Below, in pieces: positions 28,230 to 38,198 of a stretch of 64,000 bases of DNA. The stretch covers positions 31,354 to 95,353 of the forward strand of contig CAMCBZ010000007.1 in NCBI GenBank assembly GCA_945873145.1. The letters run 5' to 3'. A program made the translations under genes and the position numbers. Numbering within the stretch: the stretch's first letter is position 1; every line of letters starts with the position of its first letter. This stretch comes from an uncultured Prevotella sp. (GTDB taxonomy: Bacteria > Bacteroidota > Bacteroidia > Bacteroidales > Bacteroidaceae). The notes under the pieces were generated by a model, which was given only the letters and a program-made list of their open reading frames with translations, was not told the DNA's origin and searched no databases.

Positions 28230-28958
28230 TTAGTATACGATGTCCCAAAGAAACAAACCGTGAGCAGGCATCGACTCGCCGGCATCGGAGCGAGTACCTG
28301 TGGCCACTACCTCGTGGAACTGCTGCAGTGTCATGCGGTGACGCCCTACCTCGAAGAGCGTACCCACCACAGCCCGCACCATGTTGCGGAGAAAGCGGTT
28401 GGCGGCAATCTCGAAATACCACGTTGTCGGTGACGTGCTTACCCATTGGGCTGTGGTGACCTGACAGAGCGTTGTCTTGTTGTCAGCACCGGCCTTGCAG
28501 AATGCTTTGAAGTCGTCCTGTGTGGTGAGCCATAGAGCGGCCTCGTTCATCATCTCGAAATCGAGTTTCCAGTGAGTCTCTACAGAGTAGTGACGAAGGA
28601 AAGGATCGCGCTGGGTGTGGATGAAATAGCGGTAGGTGCGTCGTTTGGCCGAGAAGCGCGCGTGCATGTCCTCGCTGACGCGCTCGGCACGCCCGCAGCT
28701 GATGTCGCGTGGCAGTATGCGGTTGAGGCGGTAACAGAGTTGGTCAGTGTCAAGCTCTTTGTCGATGTCGAAGTGACAAACCATTGTACGGGCATGGACA
28801 CCGGCGTCTGTACGTCCGGCTCCGGTCACGGCAATCGGTTGGCTGAGCAATGTGCTCAGACACTGCTGTACCTTCTCCTGAACCGACATGCCGTTGGGCT
28901 GTATTTGCCAGCCATGGTAGGCCGTGCCGTCGAAGCTCAGCCAAAGGAATATTCTCAT
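28230..28958 (-). CDS. truA: tRNA pseudouridine(38-40) synthase
   Basis: LWLSFDGTAYHGWQIQPNGMSVQEKVQQCLSTLL...VTGAGRTDAGVHARTMVCHFD...FLRNMVRAVVGTLFEVGR. Confidence 0.96.
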   Translation of the reverse strand: MRIFLWLSFDGTAYHGWQIQPNGMSVQEKVQQCLSTLLSQPIAVTGAGRTDAGVHARTMVCHFDIDKELDTDQLCYRLNRILPRDISCGRAERVSEDMHARFSAKRRTYRYFIHTQRDPFLRHYSVETHWKLDFEMMNEAALWLTTQDDFKAFCKAGADNKTTLCQVTTAQWVSTSPTTWYFEIAANRFLRNMVRAVVGTLFEVGRHRMTLQQFHEVVATGTRSDAGESMPAHGLFLWDIVY

Positions 28959-28977
28959 ATTATATTGTTTTCTTAAT

Positions 28978-29886
28978 CTAAATCTGATTATTTGCTTTAT
29001 CTAAATCTGACGATTTGCTTAAACCAAATCTAATCAATGCCCGATCGTCAAAAGACACATTGCCCAGCATAAGTCCTTTGGTGGCTTTGAACGTGTAGAT
29101 GTTATAGGGGTCGTTGGCTAACTGCTCACAGAGGGCAGCTTCACTGTCTTTTAGTGTTGGGCGGAGAAAAGGATAGCCGTCGCTCGCCAACACGATGTCG
29201 TGAGGCTCGTCTTGTCTCAATGGGATCACCTTGACGCCCGGCATGAAGATGTCGAAGCCGTCGATGACAGCATAGGTGCGGTTCTCGCCTTGCATGCTCG
29301 CGATGAGCTTCGGGAGAATGGCGTCACGGGCATAGTCGTGGACGATTCGCCCGTCCTTTACCATGCCGGGATGCTCTGTCAGCAGGGTAGGGAAGAGACG
29401 GCTGCGCTCCTCGGCAATCGTTGCTTCCGATGGCTTGTCATTGGTGTATAGTTGTCCGTCGACCATGCACTGGCAGTCGCCGATCATCCAAATTTCCTTT
29501 CGCAGAAGACTACAGACCACAGCGCTGGCGCACAGCCGTTGCTCGGGTGAGCGTTGAGGCTGTGAGTCATCCAATGGATAAGCCTGATGGATGACTTGTG
29601 TGACACGGGTGCAGAACTCGGTGACACTCAGCGAGGCAGGAGCTTGGCGCAGAAAGTCGCTAATGAGCGTCATGGCATAACGTCCATTGCGCATGGTCGG
29701 ATGGTAATGTTTTGGCGTCTTGCTCGTACTGCCGTCGATGACAGCGATATAGTTGTCCGTCACTACGATGCCATCTTCACACGTTGCCGGCGAGTGCTTG
29801 CCGGTGAGCGCTTGCTCAATGACGACGGCCCTTGAACTTGCCGTTGGAGGTGAAGTTAGGGTTGAACGATTTCCGTTTGTCGCCAT
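28978..29886 (-). CDS. PP2C-like phosphatase-domain protein, 5' end overlapping ygiQ
   Basis: EDGIVVTDNYIAVIDGSTSKTPKHYHPTMRNGRYAMTLI...GDCQCMVDG...DIVLASDGYPFLRPTL. The long N-terminal ORF (to 30162) lies antiphase inside ygiQ; start near 29886 proposed. Confidence 0.6.
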   Translation of the reverse strand: MATNGNRSTLTSPPTASSRAVVIEQALTGKHSPATCEDGIVVTDNYIAVIDGSTSKTPKHYHPTMRNGRYAMTLISDFLRQAPASLSVTEFCTRVTQVIHQAYPLDDSQPQRSPEQRLCASAVVCSLLRKEIWMIGDCQCMVDGQLYTNDKPSEATIAEERSRLFPTLLTEHPGMVKDGRIVHDYARDAILPKLIASMQGENRTYAVIDGFDIFMPGVKVIPLRQDEPHDIVLASDGYPFLRPTLKDSEAALCEQLANDPYNIYTFKATKGLMLGNVSFDDRALIRFGLSKSSDLDKANNQI

Positions 29887-31987
29887 TGCGTTGATCGTTG
29901 TTTCGCTTGTCGCCATAATGTTTGTTGCCGTTTTGTCTTTCGTCGTTTCTTCTGCCAGCGTAAGGCTTGTCGTCGAATTTTCTTCTATCGTAAGGCTTGT
30001 CGTCGAATCTTCTTTCCCCATTGACTTTCGCACTATAGGCTTGTCTGTCGTCGTGATCTCTTTGGTTGCGGTCTCTTCTTCCGTTTGGCTGATGAGCGGC
30101 TTTCTCGGGTGTACTGCCGATGGCCTTGCTGTCGTAATGAACATGACCATGGAAAGGAGCACCGTTGTAGAGCTTCTTGATCAAGTCGGGGCGTCCGATG
30201 CGGCGCAACTCACGCTCTATGCCCTGCCGCTCCTCGGGTTTATACCAGAAGAAGAACTGCCGCTGCGCCAGCTTCTCACGTGGTGTCTTGGCAGAGAAGA
30301 CCTGTTCAAGTGTGTAGGGGTCGTAACCCGTATACCACGTCTCGGTGCTGACGGTCATCGGCGTGGGCGTGAAGTCCTGCACCTGCTCAAGGTGGAAGTC
30401 CAGGTCTTTGGTGATGACTGCGAGCTCGGCCATGTCCTCTTCCTGACAGCCAGGATGACTACTTATAAAGTAAGGTATGATCTGCTCTTTCAGTCCCTCC
30501 TCCTTATTGATGCGGTCGAAGATGCGCTTAAACTCATAGAACTGTTCAAACGACGGCTTACGCATGAGCTTGAGCACCCGATCGGAGGTATGTTCGGGAG
30601 CCACCTTCAGGCGGCCGCTGACATGGCGTGTGATGAGCTCTCGGGTATATTGTCTGGCGGCTTCGTTGGCCTTCTCATCCTTACTCTTATAGAGCAGGAG
30701 GTCATAGCGCACACCGCTGCCGATGAAGCTCTTCTTCACGCCGGGCAATGCGTCGACGGCATGGTAGATGTCAAGCAGACGGGAGAGATCCGTGTTGAGG
30801 TTGGGACAGATCTGTGGGTTGATGCACGACGGCCGCTTGCAGTGCTCACAGGCTTTCTTGTTGCGTCCGCCCATGCCATACATGTTGGCAGACGGACCGC
30901 CGAGATCAGAGATATAGCCTTTAAAACCGTCCATGGCAATGACCTGACGGGCTTCGCGGAGGATGCTCTCCTTGGAACGGCAAGCGATGAACTTGCCCTG
31001 ATGGGCCGAGATGGTGCAGAAGGCGCAGCCGCCGAAACAGCCGCGATGGAGATTGATCGAGAACTTGATCATCTCGTAGGCCGGTATTGTCTTGCCCTTG
31101 TATTTGGGATGAGGCAGACGCGTGTAGGGCAGGTCATAAGCCTCGTCCACCTCTTCCGTTGTCAGAGGAGGATAGGGAGGATTGACGACAGCGAACTTGC
31201 CGTCGACAGCCTGCAGCAGTCGCTGGGCGTGCATCTTGTTTGACTCTTCCTCGATATGACGGAAGTTCTCGGCCTCAGCTTTCTTGCTTTGCAAACACTC
31301 CTCGTGAGAGTGGAGTACAATGTCGTCGTCGCTGATGCCCCCAGGGATGTCTTCCTGTTTGCAGAGATAGACAGTCTGCGGGATGTCACGGATGTCCTTG
31401 ATGTTGCGTCCCTCTTCGATCTCGCGGCAGAGCTGGATAGTGTTCTTCTCGCCCATGCCATAGAGGATCATGTCGGCACCGCTGTCGCAGAGAATGCATT
31501 TCATCAACCGGTCCTGCCAATAGTCGTAGTGCGTGAGTCGTCGCATAGATGCCTCGATGCCGCCTAAGACCACGGGCACGTCGGGGAAGAGCTGCTTCAA
31601 GATCTTGGTGTAGACGATGCTGGGATAGTCCGGCCGCATGTCATGGCGGGCATCAGGACTGTAGGCATCGTCGTGGCGCATGCGCCGGTTGGCCGTGTAG
31701 CGGTTGACCATAGAGTCCATGGCACCGGCCGACACAGCAAAGAAGAGCCGTGGGCGTCCGAGTTTCTTGAAGTCGCGGTAGTCGCCATGCCAGTCGGGCT
31801 GAGGTACGATCGCCACTTTATAGCCCTTTGCCTCAAGGAGCCGGCCGATGACAGCCGCGCCAAACGAAGGATGGTCGACATAGGCATCGCCGGAAAAGAG
31901 AATCACGTCGAGCTCATCCCACCCGCGCAACTCGCATTCCTTGCGGGTGGTGGGAAGGAAGTCTGTCAGCTGATATTTCTGCGTCAT
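29816..31987 (-). CDS. YgiQ-family radical SAM protein with charged low-complexity C-terminal tail
   Basis: LPTTRKECELRGWDELDVILFSGDAYVDHPSFGAAVIGRLLEAKGYKVAIVPQPDW; RGCFGGCAFCTISAHQGK radical SAM motif; RRFDDKPYDRRKFDDKPYAGRRNDERQNGNKHYGDKRNN tail. Confidence 0.95.
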   Translation of the reverse strand: MTQKYQLTDFLPTTRKECELRGWDELDVILFSGDAYVDHPSFGAAVIGRLLEAKGYKVAIVPQPDWHGDYRDFKKLGRPRLFFAVSAGAMDSMVNRYTANRRMRHDDAYSPDARHDMRPDYPSIVYTKILKQLFPDVPVVLGGIEASMRRLTHYDYWQDRLMKCILCDSGADMILYGMGEKNTIQLCREIEEGRNIKDIRDIPQTVYLCKQEDIPGGISDDDIVLHSHEECLQSKKAEAENFRHIEEESNKMHAQRLLQAVDGKFAVVNPPYPPLTTEEVDEAYDLPYTRLPHPKYKGKTIPAYEMIKFSINLHRGCFGGCAFCTISAHQGKFIACRSKESILREARQVIAMDGFKGYISDLGGPSANMYGMGGRNKKACEHCKRPSCINPQICPNLNTDLSRLLDIYHAVDALPGVKKSFIGSGVRYDLLLYKSKDEKANEAARQYTRELITRHVSGRLKVAPEHTSDRVLKLMRKPSFEQFYEFKRIFDRINKEEGLKEQIIPYFISSHPGCQEEDMAELAVITKDLDFHLEQVQDFTPTPMTVSTETWYTGYDPYTLEQVFSAKTPREKLAQRQFFFWYKPEERQGIERELRRIGRPDLIKKLYNGAPFHGHVHYDSKAIGSTPEKAAHQPNGRRDRNQRDHDDRQAYSAKVNGERRFDDKPYDRRKFDDKPYAGRRNDERQNGNKHYGDKRNNDQRNGDKRKSFNPNFTSNGKFKGRRH

Positions 31988-32014
31988 ATCGGAATTATGT
32001 GTCAGAGCTGTTGT

Positions 32015-32347
32015 TTAGTCGTTGACGTTTTGTGGGTCGTTGTCGTCTTCTGTTGGTTGGGCAGCTTTCCACTGCTTGTAGGCATCGACAAGCTGCTGGA
32101 GGCCAAAGGCCTTCATGTTGTTGTTGTAAATGACATCCAGGCAGAGGTCGAGCAGGTCGTTGTCCTTCACGGTCTCAGACTCCAACATTGAGCGCACGTT
32201 GAACTTCAACTTGTCCAAGACGGGCTCGTCGATGATGCCGTTGCTGTCTACGAGGTTGTCCAAAAGAGAATATTTCTCAATGGTCTGAAGATGTTTCTCG
32301 CTGATCTCGATACTCCGGGTGCCGGAATGGTTTGCTTGTATTTTCAT
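32015..32347 (-). CDS. Hypothetical protein, 110 aa
   Basis: ORF with start at 32347 in a plausible intergenic context; no family recognised. Confidence 0.6.
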   Translation of the reverse strand: MKIQANHSGTRSIEISEKHLQTIEKYSLLDNLVDSNGIIDEPVLDKLKFNVRSMLESETVKDNDLLDLCLDVIYNNNMKAFGLQQLVDAYKQWKAAQPTEDDNDPQNVND

Positions 32348-32396
32348 AATGTATTGTTTTGAAATTAACTTCTTTATAGAGTGATGGTTATGTTGT

Positions 32397-35288
32397 TTAC
32401 TTCAACAGGAAGTTCAGTATGCCGGTCATCAAGCGTCGCTGCATGTTCTTATCGGTGATACATTCAAAGGGGAAGGCCATTGTGAAGCTACGGTAGTCGT
32501 TGCCTTTGTAGGCTACGGCAGCAGAGTAGCCATTGTTGTACTGCATGGCGCAGACGGCTCCATCAGCAGGCTGGAGAATGTCGGCACGTGTGGCTGCATA
32601 GTGGTCGGCGTTGGGAATGCGATAGAAGTCGAAGTTCTGTTGCAGGCCGTTGACACCCTGTAACGTGTCGGTTTTGAGCGAACCGGAGTAGTTCACTTTC
32701 AGTGTGGCGGACAGCCAGTCTGCCTCTTTGGTTCCCATCATGTCTGCTCCTACATAGGCTCCGCTGACCAAGAGTTTACCACCGCTTCTGGTGTAGGCTG
32801 TGAGTTGTTTTTGAATGTTGTCGGTAAAAGTCTTGTCGTAGACCAATGCGTCAGGAGAGTATTTCTCCAGTCCCAGCACCATGTCGACGGCATCGAAGTC
32901 ATGGAGTGCCACCCGTTTGGTCTCCACAGCGTGGGAGGAACAGCTGACGACATTGTATTTTCCGGAACCGGCTATGGCCTCGACATGGGCTGTGGCAGCA
33001 TCGAGGTTGTTGCCCGCAATAACCTTTCCGGCAAGGCTCTCGTCGGTATATCCGAGTCCGTCGGAGCTTTCGCGTCCAATGCGGCTCTTGTTGAAACTCT
33101 GCTGATAACCCAACCATCCAATCGTCGGTCCGTAGCTTACTCCTATGTCATCTCTCAAGTCGAAGCCCTGCTGGCTGCTGTTGTCGATGACGGTAGGGGC
33201 TGAGAGACGGTAGAAGCCATTGACGACGAGAATACTTTTCTGTGCTCCCGTTTGTGTTGACAGAGCTATTTCCTCAGAGGGGAAACTCTCTCCGCCACGG
33301 TTGATGGCTGTAATCTTGAATCTGTAGAGCACACCGGGCTTCACGTCAAGGTCGACAGATGTGGTCTTTACTTTCTGCCCGTTGTCGTAACCGCCCTTGC
33401 CAATGGCTGTGTAGAGGACGAAATAGTCGGGATGTGCGGATGGCTCCTGGGGATCGTCCTGCGCTATCCATGAGACGTGGGCCTGATGACGGCTGTTGAT
33501 AGTGACGGCAGGATCCTTGGGCGACAGAGGTTCGATGATTGTCGGACGGCCGTGCATCGTGTTGACGTAGCGAGCCAGAGTCTTATAGACCGAGCGGGCC
33601 ATCGTGAACTTGAAGTGCGGATCCTGCGCCAGCTTCATGTCTGGGAAGTTTTGGTGGGACAGCGTTTCGAGGATTGCCGAGGGCACTTCGGGCACACGGG
33701 TCTCGGAATAGTTGCGGTCCCAAAGGTATCGTTTTGCCCAATTACCATATTTATATGTAAGGTCTCGTGTGAGGTTGTCGAGCAGATCCTTTGCCAGCAT
33801 CTTCGAAGCCTGGCGTGTGAGTCCGGAGGAAAGCTGGCCGTCGTTGTAGTTTGTGGTGCAGATGGCCAGGGAACCTACAAGGTCTTTCCCGTTGGGCGCA
33901 TAACCTGCATCGCTGTGAACGGCCAATGATAATTCAAAGGGTACGTGCTCACCTTCAATGCTAGGTACATAGACAGAACCTCCCGCCAGCCAGTTGAGCA
34001 TACGTGAGCGGCTGTTGATGTCGTCAGCATAGTCGTCGGAGCCTCCTCGGCTGCTATATATATTATAAGGAGCGCCGGCCCACTGACAGAAATATCTGGA
34101 GCCTTCCAAGACACGTGGCAGTCCGCTGGTAACGCCACCTCGCGAGATGTTGCCCATGCCGCCACCAAAGCGCACGGCATCTGCAGTGACAATACCACGG
34201 CGCTTGCTCTGGTTGGTGAGCATGACACAGTTGTCGATGCTCTTGCCTTGGGCAAAGTCGAACGTTCCGAGATAGACCCAGGTGCCGCTGCCCATCTGCT
34301 GGTTGACGCGCACCTCCGTGGCCTGCCCTTTGTGAAAGACGACATAATGCGCGTCGTCCACACTCTTGTCGACTGTCTGATAGCTGACGTAGACAGCATA
34401 GTGCCCAGCCTTTTGGAAGCGCGGCTGCCACAGCGCAAAGGTGCCGTTGCCTTTCTTTGTGGTTGTGGTCATTCGGGCTGTGCCGTCTTTGAAGGGATTC
34501 TGTCCGTCGACATAGTTGCCCAGCCGGTATGCGAAGCCCGAACGCGGACAGTTGTTCCATTGTTTGCCCTCGTCTGATTCGGAGTATCCGGGAGCATTGA
34601 TGCCGTCGTTGTCCACGATATACTCTTTGGTCTGCAAGTCCCTCTCTCGCGGTGTGTAGACGACAGCCCCCGCATTCTCCAGCATTGGGATGAGATAGGG
34701 CAGGACGATCGTCTCGGTGAAGAGATCCTCGCAAGTACCGAACAGTGGCGGCCGCTGCCATTGCCATTGACCTTTTTTCGCATCGTAGTAGCGGCCATGT
34801 GAGGCCCAAACTACCAAATGACGGTTATAGAGTCCATGGGTGATGCGAAAGGGATGCGACACATTGCTGACCCAAGGCTGGCCGTCGTAGCGAATCTTTC
34901 CCCAAAGAGCGTTGCCCGAGAGTGAGGTATAGTCTGTGGCATAGTTCTCAAGCGGCAGGCCTGAGACGACGATGCTGAGGTCGTAGTCGCGGTAGGCCTT
35001 TGGGAGCAGTTTGTGAACCTTCTTGTAGATTTTGCCGATCTGCTTATCGTTGAGCTCTTGCTGGGCGAAGGAGGGATCCGGCACGACGGTGACCTTCCGT
35101 TGCTTATCGTCGATGCGCAACTCCTTGAGTCTGGGCTGACGGGAGAAGTCGGTATGTTTTGCCTGATAAGAGACAAAGTATGCATTCAAATCCTTCTTGG
35201 CCTTCTCCTGATAGGCAGCATTCTGTGCAGAAATCTGCGTACCGGGGAGGAGCAACAGAGCTAAAGCGAAATAACTTTTATATAGCAT
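32397..35288 (-). CDS. Secreted protein with amidase_3-like core and golvesin/xly-type domain (often annotated xanthan lyase)
   Basis: Signal peptide MLYKSYFALALLLLPGTQISAQ; SLAVHSDAGYAPNGKDLVGSLAICT...SETRVPEVPSAILETLSHQNFPDM; KAGHYAVYVSYQTV...VYLGTFDFAQGK golvesin-like segment; FnIII-like segment. Confidence 0.75.
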   Translation of the reverse strand: MLYKSYFALALLLLPGTQISAQNAAYQEKAKKDLNAYFVSYQAKHTDFSRQPRLKELRIDDKQRKVTVVPDPSFAQQELNDKQIGKIYKKVHKLLPKAYRDYDLSIVVSGLPLENYATDYTSLSGNALWGKIRYDGQPWVSNVSHPFRITHGLYNRHLVVWASHGRYYDAKKGQWQWQRPPLFGTCEDLFTETIVLPYLIPMLENAGAVVYTPRERDLQTKEYIVDNDGINAPGYSESDEGKQWNNCPRSGFAYRLGNYVDGQNPFKDGTARMTTTTKKGNGTFALWQPRFQKAGHYAVYVSYQTVDKSVDDAHYVVFHKGQATEVRVNQQMGSGTWVYLGTFDFAQGKSIDNCVMLTNQSKRRGIVTADAVRFGGGMGNISRGGVTSGLPRVLEGSRYFCQWAGAPYNIYSSRGGSDDYADDINSRSRMLNWLAGGSVYVPSIEGEHVPFELSLAVHSDAGYAPNGKDLVGSLAICTTNYNDGQLSSGLTRQASKMLAKDLLDNLTRDLTYKYGNWAKRYLWDRNYSETRVPEVPSAILETLSHQNFPDMKLAQDPHFKFTMARSVYKTLARYVNTMHGRPTIIEPLSPKDPAVTINSRHQAHVSWIAQDDPQEPSAHPDYFVLYTAIGKGGYDNGQKVKTTSVDLDVKPGVLYRFKITAINRGGESFPSEEIALSTQTGAQKSILVVNGFYRLSAPTVIDNSSQQGFDLRDDIGVSYGPTIGWLGYQQSFNKSRIGRESSDGLGYTDESLAGKVIAGNNLDAATAHVEAIAGSGKYNVVSCSSHAVETKRVALHDFDAVDMVLGLEKYSPDALVYDKTFTDNIQKQLTAYTRSGGKLLVSGAYVGADMMGTKEADWLSATLKVNYSGSLKTDTLQGVNGLQQNFDFYRIPNADHYAATRADILQPADGAVCAMQYNNGYSAAVAYKGNDYRSFTMAFPFECITDKNMQRRLMTGILNFLLK

Positions 35289-35325
35289 TACTACAAGAAA
35301 ATGGTTGATGTATGAGAGCAGGAGG

Positions 35326-35892
35326 TCAGTTGTTTTCTTCTGGCAGTCCCGTTGTGAATTTCTCAGGGTGTTTGCCCTGCACATGGATGAAATAGCGTTT
35401 CACCCTCACCATGTCGGCGTCTATATCACCTTGGGGAATGAAGCTGTCGGCACATCTGATGAGCTTCTTGCCATAGTCCAAGGAATAGAGTAGAATAGGA
35501 ATTTGGGCTTTCTGTGCAATGAAATAGAATCCCTTCTTCCAGTCGGCATTCAGCGATCGTGTGCCTTCCGGTGTGATGCACAGCCGGAAGGTCGGATTCT
35601 TGATTGCGGCTTCAGCGAGTGCGTCAGTCATGTGGGAGTGTTTGGCTCTGAAGACTGGTATGCCGCCGATGGAGCGGAAGATAGGACCGAGCGGCCATCG
35701 AAACCATTCTTTCTTCATCAGAAAGTTGATGCGAATGCCACGTGAGAACATATAGAGCACGCCCATGATGAAATCCCAGTTGCTGGTGTGCGGTGCCAGA
35801 CAAATGATGCATTTCTCTGGGAGTGGCTGCTGATCCTCAATGGTCCATTTCATACGTTTGACAAGAAGCCAATTGCAGAACTGTTGAATCAT
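35326..35892 (-). CDS. 1-acyl-sn-glycerol-3-phosphate acyltransferase-like (PlsC domain)
   Basis: CIICLAPHTSNWDFIMGVLYMFSRGIRINFLMKKEWFRWPLGPIFRSIGGIPVFR...LCITPEGTRSLNADWKKGFYFIA. Confidence 0.88.
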   Translation of the reverse strand: MIQQFCNWLLVKRMKWTIEDQQPLPEKCIICLAPHTSNWDFIMGVLYMFSRGIRINFLMKKEWFRWPLGPIFRSIGGIPVFRAKHSHMTDALAEAAIKNPTFRLCITPEGTRSLNADWKKGFYFIAQKAQIPILLYSLDYGKKLIRCADSFIPQGDIDADMVRVKRYFIHVQGKHPEKFTTGLPEENN

Positions 35893-35924
35893 AATCGTGT
35901 GTTCAGAAACCAGCAATCCGACCC

Positions 35925-36197
35925 TTAGCCGAGGTTGCTGATTTGGTCGATGATGTCGGAGATCTGGTGATTGAAGTCGTTGATGAGGTTGGTGTAGTAC
36001 TGCTTAGGTTTCATTCCCGGTTCAGGATGTGAGACACGCTTGACAAAATCGTCACGCAGGACAATGATGGAAGAGAGAAGTTGCTGGGCGTCGGTGCCCT
36101 CTTTCTCTGCACCATACAACGATGCGGCGACAGCCTCAGCGAAGAGGTCGCTGCAGATGCAATTGATGGAATGCTTTAAATCCTTTTTCTTAGCCAT
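35925..36197 (-). CDS. Small conserved-looking protein, 90 aa
   Basis: ORF MAKKKDLKHSINCICSDLFAEAVAASLYG; no family assigned. Confidence 0.65.
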   Translation of the reverse strand: MAKKKDLKHSINCICSDLFAEAVAASLYGAEKEGTDAQQLLSSIIVLRDDFVKRVSHPEPGMKPKQYYTNLINDFNHQISDIIDQISNLG

Positions 36198-36388
36198 AAT
36201 AGTAATGATTAAGTGAGTGATACTTTATTTTTCTCCAAAGATAAGAAAAAAAGATGAAACGTCGCTCGTTGTACAAAAAAAATGTTTCAAAAACTGGTTT
36301 TCTTTCTTTTTTCTTCTCATTTCTCAATGAAAACATGTACTTTTGCATTCAGTATACTGTTTTTAATTATTTAATCGAACTTTCTAAA

Positions 36389-38044
36389 ATGAAAAAGAGT
36401 CTTTTGCAGAAAGCCCGTGCCCAGTATCAGCCAAAGTTGCCGAAGGGCCTCAAAGGTGCTGTCAGCGTAAAAGAGGGAGCTCCTACACAGAGTGTAGGTG
36501 ACCAGGAAGAAATCAAGAAGCTTTTCCCGAACACTTACGGGATGCCGCTCATCGAGTTTGTACCCGGCGAGGAGTCTGCCAACCGTAAGATGAATGTCGG
36601 TGTGATCCTTTCCGGTGGTCAGGCACCTGGTGGTCATAACGTCATCTGCGGTATCTTCGACGCAGTGAAGAAGATGAACCCCGAGAACAAGGTCTATGGT
36701 TTCCTCATGGGTCCCGGCGGTCTTGTTGACCATAAGTATATTGAGCTCACTCCCGAGTTCGTTGACGACTATCGCAACACCGGTGGCTTCGACATGATCG
36801 GTTCCGGTCGTACCAAGCTGGAGAAGGTAGACCAGTTTGAGAAGGGTCTTGAGATTCTGCGTAAGCTCGACATCAAGGCTGTTGTCATCATCGGTGGTGA
36901 CGACTCCAATACCAATGCTTGCGTGCTCGCTGAGTACTATGCTGCCAAGAACTATGGCATTCAGGTCATCGGCTGCCCGAAGACTATCGACGGCGACTTG
37001 AAGAACGATCAGATCGAGACCAGCTTCGGCTTCGATACCGCTACTAAGGTGTACTCTGAGCTGATTGGCAACATCGAGCGTGATGCTAACTCTGCCCGTA
37101 AATACTGGCACTTCATCAAGCTGATGGGTCGTTCTGCATCTCATATCGCTTTGGAGTGCGCTCTGCAGACTCAGCCAAATATCTGCATCGTCTCTGAGGA
37201 AGTGGAGAAGAAGGATATGACGCTCAACCAGATTGTGGAGCAGATTGCCACTGCTGTCGCTAAGCGCGCAGAGGACGGCAACAACTTCGGTGTGGTGCTC
37301 GTTCCCGAGGGTCTCATCGAGTTCATTCCTGCCATCGGCCGTCTGATCGATGAGCTCAACGACCTGCTCGCTGCTCACGGTGCCGACTATAAGGATCTTG
37401 AGAAGGACGCACAGCGCGAGTACATCCTCGCTCACCTGAGCAAGGAGAATGCTGAGACCTTCGCTACACTGCCTGAGGCTGTGGCACGCCAGCTCTCCCT
37501 CGACCGTGACCCGCACGGAAACGTACAGGTGTCTCTCATCGAGACCGAGAAGCTGCTCTCTGACATGGTGGCCGCAAAACTCGACGAGTGGAAGAAAGAG
37601 GGTAAGTACTGCGGCAAGTTCGCTGCTCAGCACCACTTCTTCGGCTATGAGGGCCGTTGCGCAGCTCCTTCCAACTTCGACGCTGACTACTGCTACGCTC
37701 TCGGTGTGAGTGCTGCCCACCTGATTGCCAATGGCAAGACCGGTTACATGGCTATCGTTCAGAACCTCTCTGCTTCTACCGATGAGTGGAAGGCTGGTGG
37801 CGTGCCAATCACTATGATGATGAACATGGAGCGCCGCAATGGTGAGATGAAGCCTGTGATCCGCAAGGCTCTCGTTGAGCTCGACGGTGCACCTTTCAAG
37901 AAGTTTGCTGAGAAGCGTGACGAGTGGGCTCGTGAGACCTGCTATGTCTATCCCGGTCCTATCCAGTACTGGGGTCCCTCTGAGGTCTGCGACCGTGAGA
38001 CCCGTACGCTGGCTTTGGAGAACGAGGCTAAGGCAAACCGCTAA
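36389..38044 (+). CDS. Diphosphate--fructose-6-phosphate 1-phosphotransferase (PPi-PFK, beta-subunit type)
   Basis: [28 protein letters not shown]...[19 protein letters not shown]...[25 protein letters not shown]. Confidence 0.96.
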   Translation: MKKSLLQKARAQYQPKLPKGLKGAVSVKEGAPTQSVGDQEEIKKLFPNTYGMPLIEFVPGEESANRKMNVGVILSGGQAPGGHNVICGIFDAVKKMNPENKVYGFLMGPGGLVDHKYIELTPEFVDDYRNTGGFDMIGSGRTKLEKVDQFEKGLEILRKLDIKAVVIIGGDDSNTNACVLAEYYAAKNYGIQVIGCPKTIDGDLKNDQIETSFGFDTATKVYSELIGNIERDANSARKYWHFIKLMGRSASHIALECALQTQPNICIVSEEVEKKDMTLNQIVEQIATAVAKRAEDGNNFGVVLVPEGLIEFIPAIGRLIDELNDLLAAHGADYKDLEKDAQREYILAHLSKENAETFATLPEAVARQLSLDRDPHGNVQVSLIETEKLLSDMVAAKLDEWKKEGKYCGKFAAQHHFFGYEGRCAAPSNFDADYCYALGVSAAHLIANGKTGYMAIVQNLSASTDEWKAGGVPITMMMNMERRNGEMKPVIRKALVELDGAPFKKFAEKRDEWARETCYVYPGPIQYWGPSEVCDRETRTLALENEAKANR

Positions 38045-38117
38045 TTGAACCTTGGGAATCGTTCGTCGGTTCTCTATGATAAGGATGCTCACGAAAGTTG
38101 TGAGACAATCCTCTTTT

Positions 38118-38175
38118 GACGAGGCATCCTCCTTATGTGGTAACATGGTTGGAGGATGCCTCGTCTTTATATATA
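38118..38175 (+). terminator. Terminator after PPi-PFK
   Basis: GACGAGGCATCCTCC...GGAGGATGCCTCGTC followed by TTTATATAT. Confidence 0.85.
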
Positions 38176-38198
38176 TAATAAGGAGACGAATCTAAGAG

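Noticed and set aside
29753-31243. 496-aa plus-strand ORF opposite ygiQ
   Set aside because: Antisense shadow of ygiQ; no start context or domain.
36371-38146. 591-aa minus-strand ORF opposite PPi-PFK
   Set aside because: Mirror of highly biased codons in a highly expressed gene; no family features.
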